Source: Serripes groenlandicus (taxonomy: Eukaryota > Mollusca > Bivalvia > Cardiida > Cardiidae). From it: a stretch of 64,000 bases of DNA. The position numbers were made by a program, and so were the translations under genes. Positions 1 through 12,269 of this stretch are shown piece by piece; within the stretch, counting starts at the first letter, position 1, and each line of letters starts with the position of its first letter. Under the pieces are notes generated by a model that was given only the letters and a program-made list of their open reading frames with translations, did no database searches and was not told where the DNA came from. The stretch lies in contig JASEVX010000011.1 of NCBI GenBank assembly GCA_031761405.1, positions 27,329,527-27,393,526 on the forward strand, written 5' to 3'.

Positions 1-64
1 AACAACAAAATAAAAAGTGTCAAACCCATTAAATAAACATCTAGAATGTAAAAAAAATCGGCTG

Positions 65-236
65 CAGAGCCCTAGATAACGGGCATTTTTCAAGTTCAAA
101 AATCCTTATTTGATATTGAAACCCTACGTTTCAGTGAGATGATTCTTTTGAGTACCCACAACATAGGATTTAGTTGAGTATTTAGAGAAATAGTGCGGGG
201 AAAAGACCAGTTCACTCCCTCTTATCTAGTCCTCTG
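65..236. repeat. MITE family B, copy 1
   Basis: Short element beginning CAGAGCCCTAGATAACGGG and ending TTATCTAGTCCTCTG. The ends are roughly inverted, and an internal inverted pair surrounds the phrase GATTCTTTTGAGTACCCAC. The same element recurs at 9641-9820, 17801-17990, 23222-23416, 44769-44962, 54186-54367 and 59697-59878. It looks non-coding and non-autonomous. I assign no superfamily. Confidence 0.6.
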
Positions 237-2211
237 CTCACCTGTTTTCTGCATGATTTCTTTGCAAATTTCTGCCTGTTTCCCTTCATTTCCAAAGCTG
301 TCTTCTTCGTCCTCTCTGAACCGTCTCTCCTCCAGTGGGACAGTGAATACCTACAATATATCATATGGAAATGAGTGAATTCATAATGGACACTTGATTT
401 CTGATATGAAACATCAGATATTGGGAGTAAAAGCAGACAATTAGTATACTTTTGAAACAGCAAAGAAACCCAAGCATCTGAAACATTCAACCAAACCGTA
501 TCCCTTTCCCTCATACAATTAATCTGCAGCCAGACGACTTTGAAATTACCAAGTCAAAAAATATAGAAAATCTCTATAAATGATTATTGTTAAGAGTTGA
601 AACTATTGTGGCAAATGGAGAAATTACTCATCATGAGCAAGTTCTCCCTTTTGCTACAAAGATTTCAAAAGTCGTCTGCTGCAGAGGTCTCAAAGCATCT
701 TTATGTGGGAAAGGTTAAGCCTTTCCCTCATACGACAATTCTGCAGCAGACGACTTTGAACGTATTTTGTCAAAACATAGAAAATCTCTATAATTGAATG
801 GATAACCTATGACTAAAAGTGGAAAACATTGTGGCAAAAGGAGAAATTGCAATTTCTCCATTTGTCACTATGTTATCAAAAAGCTGTCTGCGTCAGAAAG
901 CGTCTATATGAGGGAAAGGGTTAAGAAGCAATGCCCTTTCCTTACAATATAAGTTAACCCGACAAAGTTTGAAGGTTAAATAGAGATTTTTAATGAAAGA
1001 CGAACCTTGCAATGTACACTGATAATATTTATTTTATTATATACCTACAATCTATGAAGAGCGAAAAAAGTAACAAATCTACAGATTCAATTTATTTTTT
1101 ATTGGGAAAACACTTTTGTAATCGTGAAATGAAAAGATGAATGGCGGATGAATATTTACTTCAATACTTAGGACACGCCCCTAGAAAGTATTCTAATACA
1201 TAGGTCCCTCCCAACAACATCATCAAATTAAATTTCCATTGTTTTGTGGGAGAATATATTATTTGCAGGTTTTTATTAAACTTGACGCTAGGTTTTAGAT
1301 GCATAAAATGGAAATGATTTTCATAAATTATAAAATAGTACTGGTTATCAGCATATTTTACTACAGAGCACCGATTCAAAACGGGAACCTCGCTGAAAAA
1401 AGTGCTGCTGTGCACACTGTCCGAATTCATAATTCCGTATTACACTAGGTGGGATATGGCATTTTAACCGTCGTGTCTGAATTGCGCATGACAATGTGCA
1501 TGTATTTGCGCCGGAAAATGTACAGGTATATAATAAAACAGTTATAACTATGTATAAAACAGACAGGGTTGTCAAAATGTTTTGTTGTAACAGATCAAAT
1601 GAGGAAAGTAACCGATCAGGCTGGGGGTCAGTTCAAGGACAAATCCCTGGTAGGGGGCCCAGGGGAGCAAAACTAACAGATGATTTTGATCAGCAATCGG
1701 TTAATTTTGAAAACCCTGCACAGAGCTCTAGATAAGGGGCGTATTTTCTGACTTTAAATCCTCATTTGATTCTTGAATCATAGGGTCTGGGTATTTAATC
1801 ATTTGTCATCATACATATATGCATTCTGACGCCTTTGCAGCAGAACACTAGTGATTACATTGCAGTAAAAGGAGAAATTTCTCAAAAATTATGCTTTCAT
1901 TTATAGAGATTTTCCATATTTTTATCTAGATGTTTATTAAGTTTTCTACTGCAGATTTTTTTATAAGAGGTAAACTTTTTCACAACATAGGATTTATTTA
2001 AGATCTTAAATTTATCTTATTGAAACCTCTGCACAACATTTCATTATTCCTAGGCAGCTGTCAGTTTTTTCTTACAGGACGATTTTTTAGTATAACAATT
2101 TACAGTTTTTTTTGGTTATGAGTGAAAATACCAGCTCACTCAATCTTATCTACAAATCTGCCTTTACTTACTCTCTGATGATCTTTTTATCACATCAAAT
2201 AATCAACATAC
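237..2211. other. Intergenic or intronic DNA with MITE copies
   Basis: No convincing exon is visible. About 520-922 holds two adjacent copies of MITE family A (CCCTTTCCCTCATA ends, CTGCAGCAGACGACTTTGAA core, hairpin around GAGAAATTGC). A truncated MITE-B copy lies at about 1717-1800. If the minus-strand gene at 2212-2414 continues leftwards, this stretch is its intron. Confidence 0.5.
520..922. repeat. Two adjacent MITE family A copies
   Basis: Both copies carry the block CTGCAGCAGACGACTTTGAA or its reverse complement, an internal palindrome around GAGAAATTGCAATTTCTCC and ends of the CCCTTTCCC/GGGAAAGGG type. The same family recurs at 3101-3324 and in pieces near 2825, 19660, 21240, 30220, 31440, 32290, 35150, 52960, 61160, 62300 and 63140. 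These short open frames are repeat sequence, not genes. Confidence 0.65.
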
Positions 2212-2414
2212 CTGGGTACAATTTGACGTCTTTACAGTGAACTTGTTATTCCAAGTCCCTGACACTGGGATATTGTTCTGGCTGCCCGCTGCTGGAGATT
2301 TAAGTTTCGGGAAAGTCTCATCGTAATCATGATAGTCTTCCACATTGCTTCCGGAAATAGTTGCCATGTCTGAACTCGCTGTCAATTTAACAGTTCCAAG
2401 TCGAACAGTACAGT
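2212..2414 (-). CDS. HDLBP: Vigilin-like gene, N-terminal coding exon (rest outside window)
   Basis: Minus-strand exon bounded by a good acceptor (TCCTTTACTTTCAG, exon starts at 2414) and a good donor (CCCAG|GTATGT, exon ends at 2212). The likely start is the ATG at 2367-2365, giving 52 codons that end in phase 0. The peptide contains DYDETFPKL, then TWNNKF and a terminal TQ. In order and spacing this resembles the vigilin N-terminus, where an acidic YKDAFPPLP-like segment precedes W-x-NK and TQVF, just before the KH repeats. Vigilin is a cytoplasmic and ER-associated RNA-binding protein with many KH domains, acting on mRNA translation and stability. No KH exon is visible in the window, so the gene must continue leftwards. 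The identification rests on a short segment; the exon itself is better supported than its name. Confidence 0.55.
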
Positions 2415-2554
2415 CTGAAAGTAAAGGACATGAAAGATGTTCACAATGCTACATCTCTGCTTTTTCCAAAACGGTTAAATCCTCCAATCATAAGTACTTA
2501 TATTTATAATGGGAGTATAATAATTGAGCACCCCTGTCTTGCAGTTTCAAGGAT

Positions 2555-2735
2555 CGATTTTACGCAGCTTTCACAGATTGTTCAGTTATATCATGGCATG
2601 TCCTGGGTAAGTTACCAGTACTACTGGACCATTTCTCCTGACACCAGCCAGTCATTTGTAATGCTATGACCCAGCCGGTGATCAAACCAGTGACCTAACA
2701 CTTCTGCGGTGGATGCTCTACCATTACCACTGAGT
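2555..2735 (-). repeat. tRNA-derived SINE, degenerate
   Basis: Reads on the minus strand. It contains the CAGTTATATCA...CCAGTACTACTGG...CAGCCAGTC tail typical of the window's SINEs, followed by a tRNA-like head with TGGATGCTCTACCA (degraded box A complement) near 2710. Similar copies lie at 3787-3995, 6288-6590 and 18733-18955. Confidence 0.5.
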
Positions 2736-3100
2736 AAGCTTCTGTGCTCGACTTTATTCCAGTAATTTTTCTATACACATAAATGCCTGACTATCTACTC
2801 TTTCCCGAAATCCATGTTGCAACATTGGACAAATAAAGCCTTACCCACATACAACAAATATGCAGCAGACAACTTTGAAAACATGTGGGGAAAAATATGG
2901 AATCTTACCATAGATGAAAGAATATTTTTTATCAAGTTGTAAAGAAGAAATCGCTAATTTTGAGCATTTTCTTCTTTTGCAATTGTGTTTTAATAAGTCG
3001 TCTGCTGCAGATGCTTCAAATTTAAAATGCATCTACAAGTTGGAAAAGGTTATATTTGTGTGTATCAATCCTGAGGTCAAGCTTCAAATGTACAACGGTT

Positions 3101-3324
3101 AACTCTTTCCCTCATATAAACGCTTTATGACGCCTCTGAAGCAGGCGGCTTTTTGCAAACAGTGACAAATGAAGAAATTGCTCAAAACGAGCAATTTCTC
3201 CTTTTGCCACAATGTTTTCCACTTTCAGTCATAGGTTATCCACTCAATTATAGAGATTTTCCATTTTTTGACAAAATGTGTTCAAAGTCGTCTGCTGCAG
3301 AATTGTCGTATGAGGGAAAGGGTT
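3101..3324. repeat. MITE family A, nearly complete copy
   Basis: Ends are inverted: AACTCTTTCCCTCATA at the left and TATGAGGGAAAGGGTT at the right. Inside lie GAAATTGCTCAAAACGAGCAATTTC (imperfect hairpin) and GTCGTCTGCTGCAGAA. A second, more diverged copy lies at about 2825-3090. Non-coding. Confidence 0.65.
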
Positions 3325-3786
3325 CAAAGACTGAGAATTCGGACAACTTTTTTGTAAGTATTTCGTAATTCAACTCATTTCAACAATCTACTTTTCTTTT
3401 TTTTCCTCATTTCAAAGGGATTTTTAACAAACATTTTTAATTTTAGGAATATTCGATGATGACAAAACAAGAATCAATGGACTACAGTTTTGATGTTAAA
3501 TGAGAGTGGGCCATGTGACCCTGTATTGTTAATCTGATCTGATACTATTTTGAATAATCCACCCTAAAAAAGAATTCCGTTAAAATTCCTCCCTTGTTTT
3601 CAAATCCTATATTAGACACTGTAAACTGGATGGATTTCAATGAAGTATTTGTTGATTCATGTTTTTCAACATTTACTATATATATGGCAACAAGTTCACT
3701 TATCATGTATTTCCTAACTTTCACACCTGTGACCAGTCCTCCATACTAAATTCTTCCCACATAAACTATTTAGCCTATTAATTGAT

Positions 3787-4345
3787 TGATTTGTGTTTTA
3801 GGCCAATTTCAACAATTGTTCAGAACTTTATATCACGGTGTTTCCTTGGTAAGTTACCCGAGTACTACTGGTCCATTTATCCCGACTCCAACCAGTCAGT
3901 CGTTTTATTAACACCGAAACCCTGAGCGCAAAGGAGGGCAGCCATTACTACCATTTGTTTAAGTCTTTGGTATGACCAGACCGGGGATTTTAGCCTTAGG
4001 TTTGTTGAAGACAAATGATGCTAGTCACAAAGTCTTTAATAGTTGACTTATATGATATCACAGTGAACAGTTCAAGTCTTTCATGGCTTTCTTACACCAG
4101 TACTCCACACAGCATTTTACCCAGGCAACTGGCATACCTTGCCACATAACTGGCATACCTTGCCACATAGGTTCCATCGGTTGAAGATGATTGATGAAAT
4201 ACACACTCAATGACTTTTCAAACATATTGAAAGAATCAATGTCCAAGCAAGTGTTCGAACCCACTTGCTCTTGATTGAAAGCCCTTGTTGTTCCAACTAG
4301 GTTATTGCAGCTCAACCCTCTTTTTACAAGTGATCTTGTTGATGA
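3787..4345 (-). repeat. Two degenerate tRNA-SINEs
   Basis: The first copy (about 3787-3995) has the TATATCACGGTG...AGTACTACTGG tail, then the complement of the head (CCATTACTACCATT, GGTATGACC). The second (about 4040-4345) has ATATCACAGTGAAC, ACCAGTACTCCACAC and CAACTGGCATACCTTGCCACATA; the last phrase is a local 22-bp duplication. No intact pol III promoter is visible. Confidence 0.45.
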
Positions 4346-4799
4346 GAAGCAAATCAATTTTAAACCAAAGTGAGCATTTAACTACACTTAATGACTTATA
4401 AAACTGTTAACAGATTTTGTTTACAACACTGTAAACTATAATAACCTTTTCATGTGACAAAACGAAATGGCCAAAATTTAATATGGACTGTATGTTACAT
4501 TATATATAGGATGTATGATCTATAGGATTAGTTTAAATAGGTAACACCATCATGTAATGTTATTGTTAACTGTCGTTTCAGTTGAATTGAATTTATTGAA
4601 TGGTACTGTTATATATTCATCTCACATTGATAAAAGAAAAATTAACTTCAAGGTTTTGAAAAGGTTGTACACCGCTTTCAAAAGTATATTAGTCATATCA
4701 CAACTTTGAAAATTGCCAGTACTTCTGGTAAACCTGTGACAAAATGTCCCGGTTTTGAATGCCATGGTGGGCGTGTCCTGCAGTCGTGATTTCCATATA

Positions 4800-4915
4800 T
4801 ACTATGTATATACTGGTTATGTTTCCAGGAGCCAGATATCTAACATGATCAATATAAACTGAAAGCTTGTTTTCTAATCAATGTAAAATAAATATGTTTC
4901 AACTAAACTAATTTA
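4800..4915 (+). repeat. Diverged SINE 3' tail (family also inside the Helitron array)
   Basis: GTTTCCAGGAGCCAGATAT, GAAAGCTTGTTTTCTAAT and AAAATAAATATGTTTCAAC match, with substitutions, the tail of the SINE carried in the Helitron-like monomers (for example 37150-37223). This copy lacks a recognisable tRNA-like head. Confidence 0.5.
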
Positions 4916-5524
4916 GATTATTTGGACTTTGACCTACATTACTTAAGTGATGTTGTATGATCTCTGCCAGAAATCATCTAGTAATTTGTTAAGTCTTTCC
5001 ATTTAAACAGTTGTCCAACATGATTCCATACATTATATTATAAACTGAAGAACAAATGTTATTTATGTGCATCTGACAGGGTCGGATTTTCAATATCAAT
5101 AACTAAGTAATTTCTTCTATTCTCACTTGTTTTATCAATTTATAAACTAATATGAATGCTTTAAGTTATGATGCTTGGAGTGGGATGTTTACAAAACCAC
5201 ACTAACAATAGATCAAATAATTTGGTAAATGGCTAGACCTCGCTACCCGATGCCACATAGCGCTACACGTTTTCAACCCAGTAAGACAAGCTGTCAAAAC
5301 CAGTTTGTAAACATGCTGACCGTGATAAAAACTCGAATCCGAGATTTGTCAACCCAAAAATTATAAACGTCTTCATTAATCAACGTATTTCAACCAAATA
5401 TAACATATGAAACTCGATAATAAATTTCAGATGCTACAAACTCGAAGCAATATTGAAATCGCTCGGTCCACGTCGACACTTTTTTAACGTGTCCGTCTGT
5501 CAGATGTGATAGGCTTTAACTTAC

Positions 5525-5600
5525 AGTACTGCGTCCGCAAAAATCCGGCCTAAACTGAGCGCAAAAATATGAGTGCCTCCAATTTGGAACTTCTCTCGTT
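5525..5600 (-). other. Candidate 5' UTR exon (possibly vigilin)
   Basis: A minus-strand 76-base segment bounded by acceptor TCTACATTTCAG (exon starts at 5600) and a consensus donor GTAAGT at 5524-5519. A further candidate donor, GAAG|GTAGGC, lies at 5697/5696, which could end a first exon reading down from about 5760. It lies upstream, on the same strand, of the vigilin-like exon in a relatively CpG-rich stretch (about 5230-5760). Two of its frames are open, but I do not recognise either peptide. Linking it to vigilin is inference. Confidence 0.3.
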
Positions 5601-6287
5601 CTGAAATGTAGAATAAAATAGCATGAAGAGTCTTTGAACTACATAAAAACAGGAATATAAAACGACAGTCAAATTTCTCACACCATGTCTGCCTACCTTC
5701 ACAAGAGAGTGTGCCGATTTACCGCAGGCGTGATAAATATCAATTCGCCGTTCACGACAATAATGTAACGATATATTTCATTGGTTGCTATAATCAGGAT
5801 CTTGAAACTTGTCAAATTTCATCCAATGGTAATTTCGCTTACAATAACGATGCGTGTTTTGAAACTAAATGCAAATATCTAAGTTTATATAGGTCAGAGT
5901 TTAATCCGTGTATGCAAAAATAAAGAAAATCATTTTAAAGCCATAAAAAAAATCGTAGAAAATACGAAATACTTTTGTCTACAATTAATTCTGTAAGAAC
6001 TATTTTTTTACAGAAATACACAAGTCAAGGGTCATGTAAACACCATGACGTCATTATATATTGGGGGAATACCTTTCAAAGTGCTTGTTGTACAGCTAGC
6101 TTTTCTTGACCATTTTAAATGACAACTATTCAATTTGAATTTGATTCAATTCTATTTAGAATATTTTTAAAATGACGAATTTAAAAAACGAATACTATCT
6201 ATATACTTAATGGTCTAGGGAACTTGCATAACGAGGTAAGTGCACGTACTAGCTAGTAAGCACAAAATAAAGAACAAACAATTAATT

Positions 6288-6590
6288 TAATGATTGATTG
6301 ATTGATTGGGGTTTAACGCCGTCAATTTCTCAGTTATATCACGGCGGCCAGTTCACCTACTCATGCATTTCCTGGTTTTCTCACACCAGTACTCCACACA
6401 ACAATCTTCCCAAGCAACTGGCTGCTTTTCCACATAGACTTAGCCCATTGGTGAAAAACGAATGACGCATGTCGCATTGACTTTTGTCAATCGTCGGAAA
6501 GAAAGTTGGCCGAGCCTGGATTCGAAATCACAACCCCTGGATTGACAGCCCGCGTCGCTACCGACTGAGCTACCGGGGCTCGGCACAATT
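6288..6590 (-). repeat. tRNA-derived SINE with recognisable A and B boxes
   Basis: The minus-strand head reads CCGGTAGCTCAGTCGGTAGC (box A) and GATTTCGAATCC (box B). The body then runs to TTGGGGTTTAACGCCGTCAA at the 3' end near 6300, followed by ATTGATTGATTG, a short terminal repeat of the kind at SINE ends. Pol III-type internal promoter, non-coding. Confidence 0.7.
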
Positions 6591-6689
6591 AATTTAACAA
6601 GAAATTTTAGGATTTTTGTCAGAATTGTGGAATTTCTGTATTTATCGATAAAACCACAAACCAAAAAAACAATTTCTCAATTATATTCA

Positions 6690-7480
6690 GTAGAAAGCAA
6701 TTAAACCCTTTCCCTGTTTAAAGCAACATTGGACATTTTTACAACAGTCTAGTTTTAAAACATTCGGAGAAAAAGGGTTAACTTGCCGAAAACATGAAGT
6801 TCGTCCTTTTCCCAAAATGATATAAATGTTGAATCATAATTTATAATAATTTGTTAAAATTCATCCTCTTATGTTTAGAAAGAAGACCAACCTTGAAATA
6901 TCATATCAGCTTAACTAAACATATTAATTGTTTTATATATGTATGTAATTTCAAACTTATCTTCAAACATAAAAAGTATTATACCATGCACATGCATACT
7001 CATTATTTCTTAATCCGGTTTAATTAATGAAAACAACAACATATTTTTAAATTATATTAAGATGAGGATCCCATTGCCAACTTTCGGGAAATACGGAGTC
7101 TCGAAAGCTCCTATATATAGAGTTATATAGGGACAAATTGTTAAATTGTTCCTACAACTCAGTTAATGAATGGATAATTTCATTTCAAACGAATATGTTA
7201 GGAAAACACTTGCTCTTTAATTTGATATTTTTGATATGATTCTATGATTTTTACATTTTAGTCCTTTTTTTAGGTTTGTGTTGGTCACCCAAAGTAAGTT
7301 ATATTGAAATAAGAAGGAGCTAAACATTATTCTGCTTGATTAAGGTATTTAAAAACATCCTATCGCTTCATTTCAAACTGTTCAAAATGAAGATTTATTT
7401 TCTCCCCTTCATTTGTACTAATTCAAATAAATATTTTAAATACTCGTAAATAGCATGAACTAAACTTTAATACGAGGTTA
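6690..7480. repeat. Segmental duplication block, unit A left end
   Basis: Closely matches 48737-49470: shared landmarks include CCCTTTCCCTGTTTAAAGC, GAAAACATGAAGTTCGTCC, CCAACTTTCG and TAAGAAGGAGCTAAA. Parts are also related to 32740-32930 and 63590-63750. No gene seen. Confidence 0.75.
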
Positions 7481-7621
7481 ATCAAACAAAAACAAAAAAA
7501 ATGCAAACATGAAACTTTGCCCCGCATTGTTCTGGACTAACCATACTATTTCCCAGCGACGTCCCAGTTTTACAAATGGTGTACATGTATTCAAATATAT
7601 ATATATATATATCATAATGTC

Positions 7622-8214
<593 letters not shown>

Positions 8215-8259
8215 GGGAGGGGGTAAAAAATAAAAACAAAAACACTAGTTTAAGCTTTG

Positions 8260-9640
8260 CAAGTGGCAAGGCGAGTCAGCGCTTTTTTCAAAAATAAAAA
8301 AAATTAAACATGAAATTATTTCCTCTGAAGTGCCCAACACCGTAATATTAGCAAATGACAAATCTGACGACTTTGAAAACATTTTGGTATGTTAAACCTC
8401 TATTAATGAAGGTTTAATCGTTAAATAGAGTTGAAAATGTTGTGACAAAGGGAGAAATTGCTCGTTATGACTGTTGACAGGTTGACTGTATATACTCCGT
8501 TTCCAAGAGTACAAGTGGGAACATATTATTGAAGAATGCCCCGGCTGGTTAAAAATATGATAGGGTGAAATAACGAAATAATTACATATACGATCAAGAG
8601 TGTGTCATTTATAGTTAATCAATCTGAGATTGAGAAGGAAATGTTTCTTGTTACTGCCGGGTAAAGAGGAATTAGGCCTACTAAGAATATATAGCCAGTT
8701 ACTTTTTTTTGCAATTTTTTTTTTTAAAAATGCGACTAACATAAACCCCAACGATAAAGCAGAAACGGGATTAATCCCTTACCTGATATGGCGAGTATCA
8801 AATTTCAGTGCAAATAATTGATTAGATATAAATAGAAGTAAATCTCCTTTGCGAAGAGTCGTTCCATACACTCATGACGAGAGCCGATATAGTAGTGTGA
8901 AAAGAAGTCTGTCTTACAAAAGCCGTATTGGTACGTCATGAACGTTACTAAGCACTTGTCGTATTGTAGAGGTTGAATGATCGTGAGTACATCTTTGTTT
9001 GTTTTCACATTTTCAAAAAAAATAAAAAAATAAAAAAATGTTTTCTTTGACTTAACCCGACTATCTGCCGCTACGTACACGCATTTTAAAAGCAATGTGT
9101 ATTTATTCTATGCCATGAAACATACGTAAAAATGGAACTGATTTCTAATAATGTTTAAGGAAATTACATTGACACAGAAATATATCCCAAAACTACCGTG
9201 ACCTGCTGCTAAACCGTTAACTTCGAGTTTCTACTTTCGTTTTCAAAATGTATGTCTTACTGTTAAGATAAGTATTGTTAAGCATTGAGTATAATATTAG
9301 TTGTTTTGATATAATTGTTTTCTTTCAAATTTAACTGTGTTCAATATTGTATAGCGATTGAACGGAAATCATGTTTCTTTTTACTTCAAAATTTGATTTG
9401 TCAAGTGATATAAATGTAGTCAAGTTGTCTGTTGATACAAAATGGCCGCCTCTTAAATTTACTTCCGACTTGCCAAAGCAAAGTCAATAGTATTACACAC
9501 GTGGTGACGGTAACACTATTCTCAGTACTTACGTTTATCATTATTAGTATTATAAGTAGTAAAACGATTTATTATTATAGCTACTATTATTAGTATTAAT
9601 TATTATTATTTATAGTATTAGTATTTATTCTACTACTTGT
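8260..9640. repeat. Segmental duplication block, unit A
   Basis: Parallels 21110-23221 (B), 35020-35789 plus 44144-44768 (C) and 52815-54185 (D). Landmarks are GAAGTGCCCAACACCGTAA, CTGATATGGCGAGTATCAA, CCGTATTGGTACGTCATGA and CTACCGTGACCTGCTGCTA. No coding region is convincing. It ends in an ATT/ATTATT-rich stretch before MITE-B. Confidence 0.8.
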
Positions 9641-9820
9641 CAGAGCTATAGATAAGGAGAATTTTTCTTGTTCTAAAATCCTTATTTAATCCGCTCACCT
9701 TATGTTGTGGGTACTCAAAAGAATCGTCTCATTTAATACCCATATCATAGGGTTTGGTTGGATAATACGATAGATATTGTGGGGAAAAGAGCTGTACACA
9801 CCTCCCTATCTGGACCTCTG
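9641..9820. repeat. MITE family B, unit A copy
   Basis: Runs from CAGAGCTATAGATAAGG to CCCTATCTGGACCTCTG. The position is shared with units B, C and D, so the insertion predates the segmental duplication. Confidence 0.65.
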
Positions 9821-9879
9821 ACTTGTTCTATGTACTATGTTCTATGGGATATTTTTATATAGACAAAGAACCCCGGAAT

Positions 9880-10680
9880 AATATCAACCCTTAGGATCAC
9901 TCAAGGAACATTTGTGCCAAATTATTTTAAAATCGGGCCTTATCTTTTGGTCGGAAAGATTTTTAAAGTGTTCACTGTATTTACATACAAGAGCACCATG
10001 ATTGTCCTATATCGCTCACCTGATTTAAAAGAACTTGAATACCTTTCAATTTTCAAACACTATAAATATAAGTAAAACGAACAATGACCCCTGGAGGTCA
10101 TGTCTTTCAAGGGAACATCATAATTTCAACAATCTGTGTAAAGTGTCACCAAAGGAACATTTGTGCCAATCATTTGGGTCTATGCTATTTTTCCATTTTA
10201 TGTACGTATACAAGAGAACCATGATGATCCTATATCGCTCAACTGATTTAATAGAAATTTTAAACTATGCATATTTTAAACTATATAAACATATATGGAA
10301 AACAAGCCCCGCCGCCTGGCGGCCATGTTTTCCAACAGATCAGAATATTTTAAACAGTCTTTGTTGAGTATAACCCAAGGAACATTTTTGCCAAATAATG
10401 TTCAATTCAGGCCAGTAGTTTTGGACAGGAAGATTGTTATAGTTTTGTTAATTTTGCCTCTTTCTGATGCCGTTGCAACCAAACTCTTACAATGAATTAT
10501 ATTATTTAAATAACTTTGAAAGAGGAGCACATAGGAATATTAATTAGAAATTATTTTGAAATCTGTCCATTATTTTGGAGGAGAAGTTGTTTGTTTGAAA
10601 ATGCGAACTTGCAAAACGGACGCCGGACGGTTAGTGATCACAATAGCTCACCCTGCACTTCGTGCTCAAAGAACTGTTTC
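9880..10680. repeat. Dispersed repeat (GGAACATTTGTGCCAAA family)
   Basis: Contains three rounds of the phrase AAGGAACATTTGTGCCAA with partial repeats of CATGATTGTCCTATATCGCT. It ends in GTGATCACAATAGCTCACC and CACTTCGTGCTCA. Paralogous to 23640-24245 and, truncated, to 54480-54765. Related ends in the opposite sense (CTCACCTCAGCACGAAGTGC) occur at 30505 and 61455. No reading frame is conserved between copies. Confidence 0.6.
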
Positions 10681-11139
10681 ATTATGAGAATTATATTTAG
10701 TTCCACAAATATAAGCTTAATTGTAAAGAAAATAAGTAGTTTTGGGCTAAGTGCAGTTTACTCCTCTTTATCTTGGCATGTTTACACAGTTATTAAAAAA
10801 GCAGACAGCTTATTGATATAAAAAGCCAACAGCTTTTAAACTATATGTCATGTTTTTTTTCTAAATGTTAAAAGGACAACCTAAACATTGCTAAATATAT
10901 CGTATCACTATCTGTACGATTCAATCGCGATCGATTTCCACGAAGAGGTCCAGTTACCCATATATGTCCAAATTACATATGGTCATTCTCGCAATTAGCG
11001 CTTACATTTTACCTACATTATAATAAGTATTATTGTTCCGTTAGACGCGCAGATATGACATTATAACTGTATATTTTGAGTTTGTTCCCTTTTTCCCCAT
11101 AAGAAGGACGGGTTGGGAAAATGTCTTTCAGTTTTTAGC
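10681..11139. other. Intergenic DNA upstream of Roco gene A
   Basis: No gene seen. It matches 24250-24503 plus 25202-25340 of unit B. Here the sequence runs straight through near 10965, where unit B carries a LINE fragment. Confidence 0.6.
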
Positions 11140-12090
11140 TCCACTGGCTGAAAGCCAGTCGAGCTTATGTCATGGAGAATTGTCCGTCGTGCGTGCGTTC
11201 GCGCGTCAACTTTTTACCTAAAACGACTTCAACTCCCTAACCACTTGGCCAATTGGGATGAAACTTTATAGAAAGCATCCTCTCAATGTCCTATCCTGAA
11301 TTCCCTGTAAATTCTGGATTGCATGGTTGGCCAATTTTCAAATCATTTTGTAGAAATATTCTTCAGATTCCGCCAAACCATGTTGAACGGTCGAAACACA
11401 TGGCCGCCAGAGGGCTGGGCTATTTTGCCTTTTATGGCTATAGTGAAAACTTAAAATAACTTCTCCTCCGAAAGTGTCCGGCTGATTTTAAAATAATTTT
11501 GTTTAAATGTTTCTTGGGTGACCTCTATCAGATTCCTTCAAGCCATTTTGATTGGTCGAAAAACATGGCCGACAGAGGGCGGGACTATTTTGCCTGATAT
11601 GGCTATAGTGAAAACTTAAAAAATCTTCTCCTCCAAAAGGGTTTGGCCGATTTTCAAATAATGTTGTAGAAATGTTCCTAGGGTGACCCTCTATCAGATT
11701 CCTTCAAGCCATGTTGATTGCTCTGGAAAACTATGGCCGCCAGGGGGCGCGGCTATTTTGCCTTATATTGCTATAATGAAATGTGTAGAAATGTTCTTTG
11801 GGTGACCCTTTGGGTGACCCTCTATCATATTCATTCATCTTGATTGGTTGGAAAACATGGCCGCCAGGGGACGGGGCTATTTTGCCTTATATGGCTATAG
11901 TGAAAAAATCTTCTCGGACGAAAGTATCTGGCCGATTTTCAAATGATTTTGTATAAATGTTCCTTGGGTGACTGTCTATCAGATTCCACCCAAACTATTT
12001 TGCCGATTTTCAAACACTTTTGAAGAAATATTCCTTGGGTGACACTCTACGAAATTTCCCCAAGCCATGGTAATTGGTCAAAAACAGGCG
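11140..12090 (+). promoter_or_regulatory. Upstream tandem repeat with CTCF-like motifs, Roco gene A
   Basis: Starts at TAGCTCCACTGGCTGAAAGC and contains about five degenerate repeats of 120-150 bp. Each reads roughly: GGCCGATTTTCAAAT, GTAGAAATGTTCC, ATTCCTTCAAGCCATG, then TGGCCGCCAGGGGGCG and GGCTATTTTGCC. Motif copies lie at 11401-11420, 11566-11585, 11734-11753 and 11858-11877, all in the same orientation. The motif closely resembles the bilaterian CTCF consensus (CCACCAGGGGGCG core) with a GC-box-like tail. Related arrays precede the other two Roco copies. Protein binding is inference. Confidence 0.5.
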
Positions 12091-12254
12091 CGGCTGCTTT
12101 AAGATTTGCTTGGAGATTTAATTTTTGCCTAATGACAGTGGAGCGATACTGGCCCTATTTGGCCTCATGTCTTCTTCTTTTTCTTGAAAAGCGGAAAGAG
12201 GACAAATTAAAAGCAATTTCTTAAAATAAATTAAACTTAAAAGATATTTTTTTT

Positions 12255-12269
12255 TTTTTTGGGTTACAG
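12255..12269 (+). promoter_or_regulatory. Candidate 3' splice site just before the Roco A start codon
   Basis: A T-tract followed by GGGTTACAG ends at 12269, nine bases before the ATG. The other two Roco copies have the equivalent GTTACAG at 26046 and 55706, so the signal is conserved. It suggests a non-coding 5' exon spliced onto a coding exon. The matching donor exon is not identified. Confidence 0.55.

Noticed and set aside
1348..1575. 75-residue minus-strand frame with a signal-peptide-like start and several cysteines
   Set aside because: No supporting splice or promoter context and no family resemblance; too short to trust in AT-rich repeat DNA.
5711..5923. 70-residue cysteine-containing plus-strand frame
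   Set aside because: No recognisable motif, no signal peptide, and it overlaps the candidate promoter of the minus-strand gene.
9880..10500. Short overlapping frames that recur in unit B
   Set aside because: Frames shift between copies and belong to a dispersed repeat.
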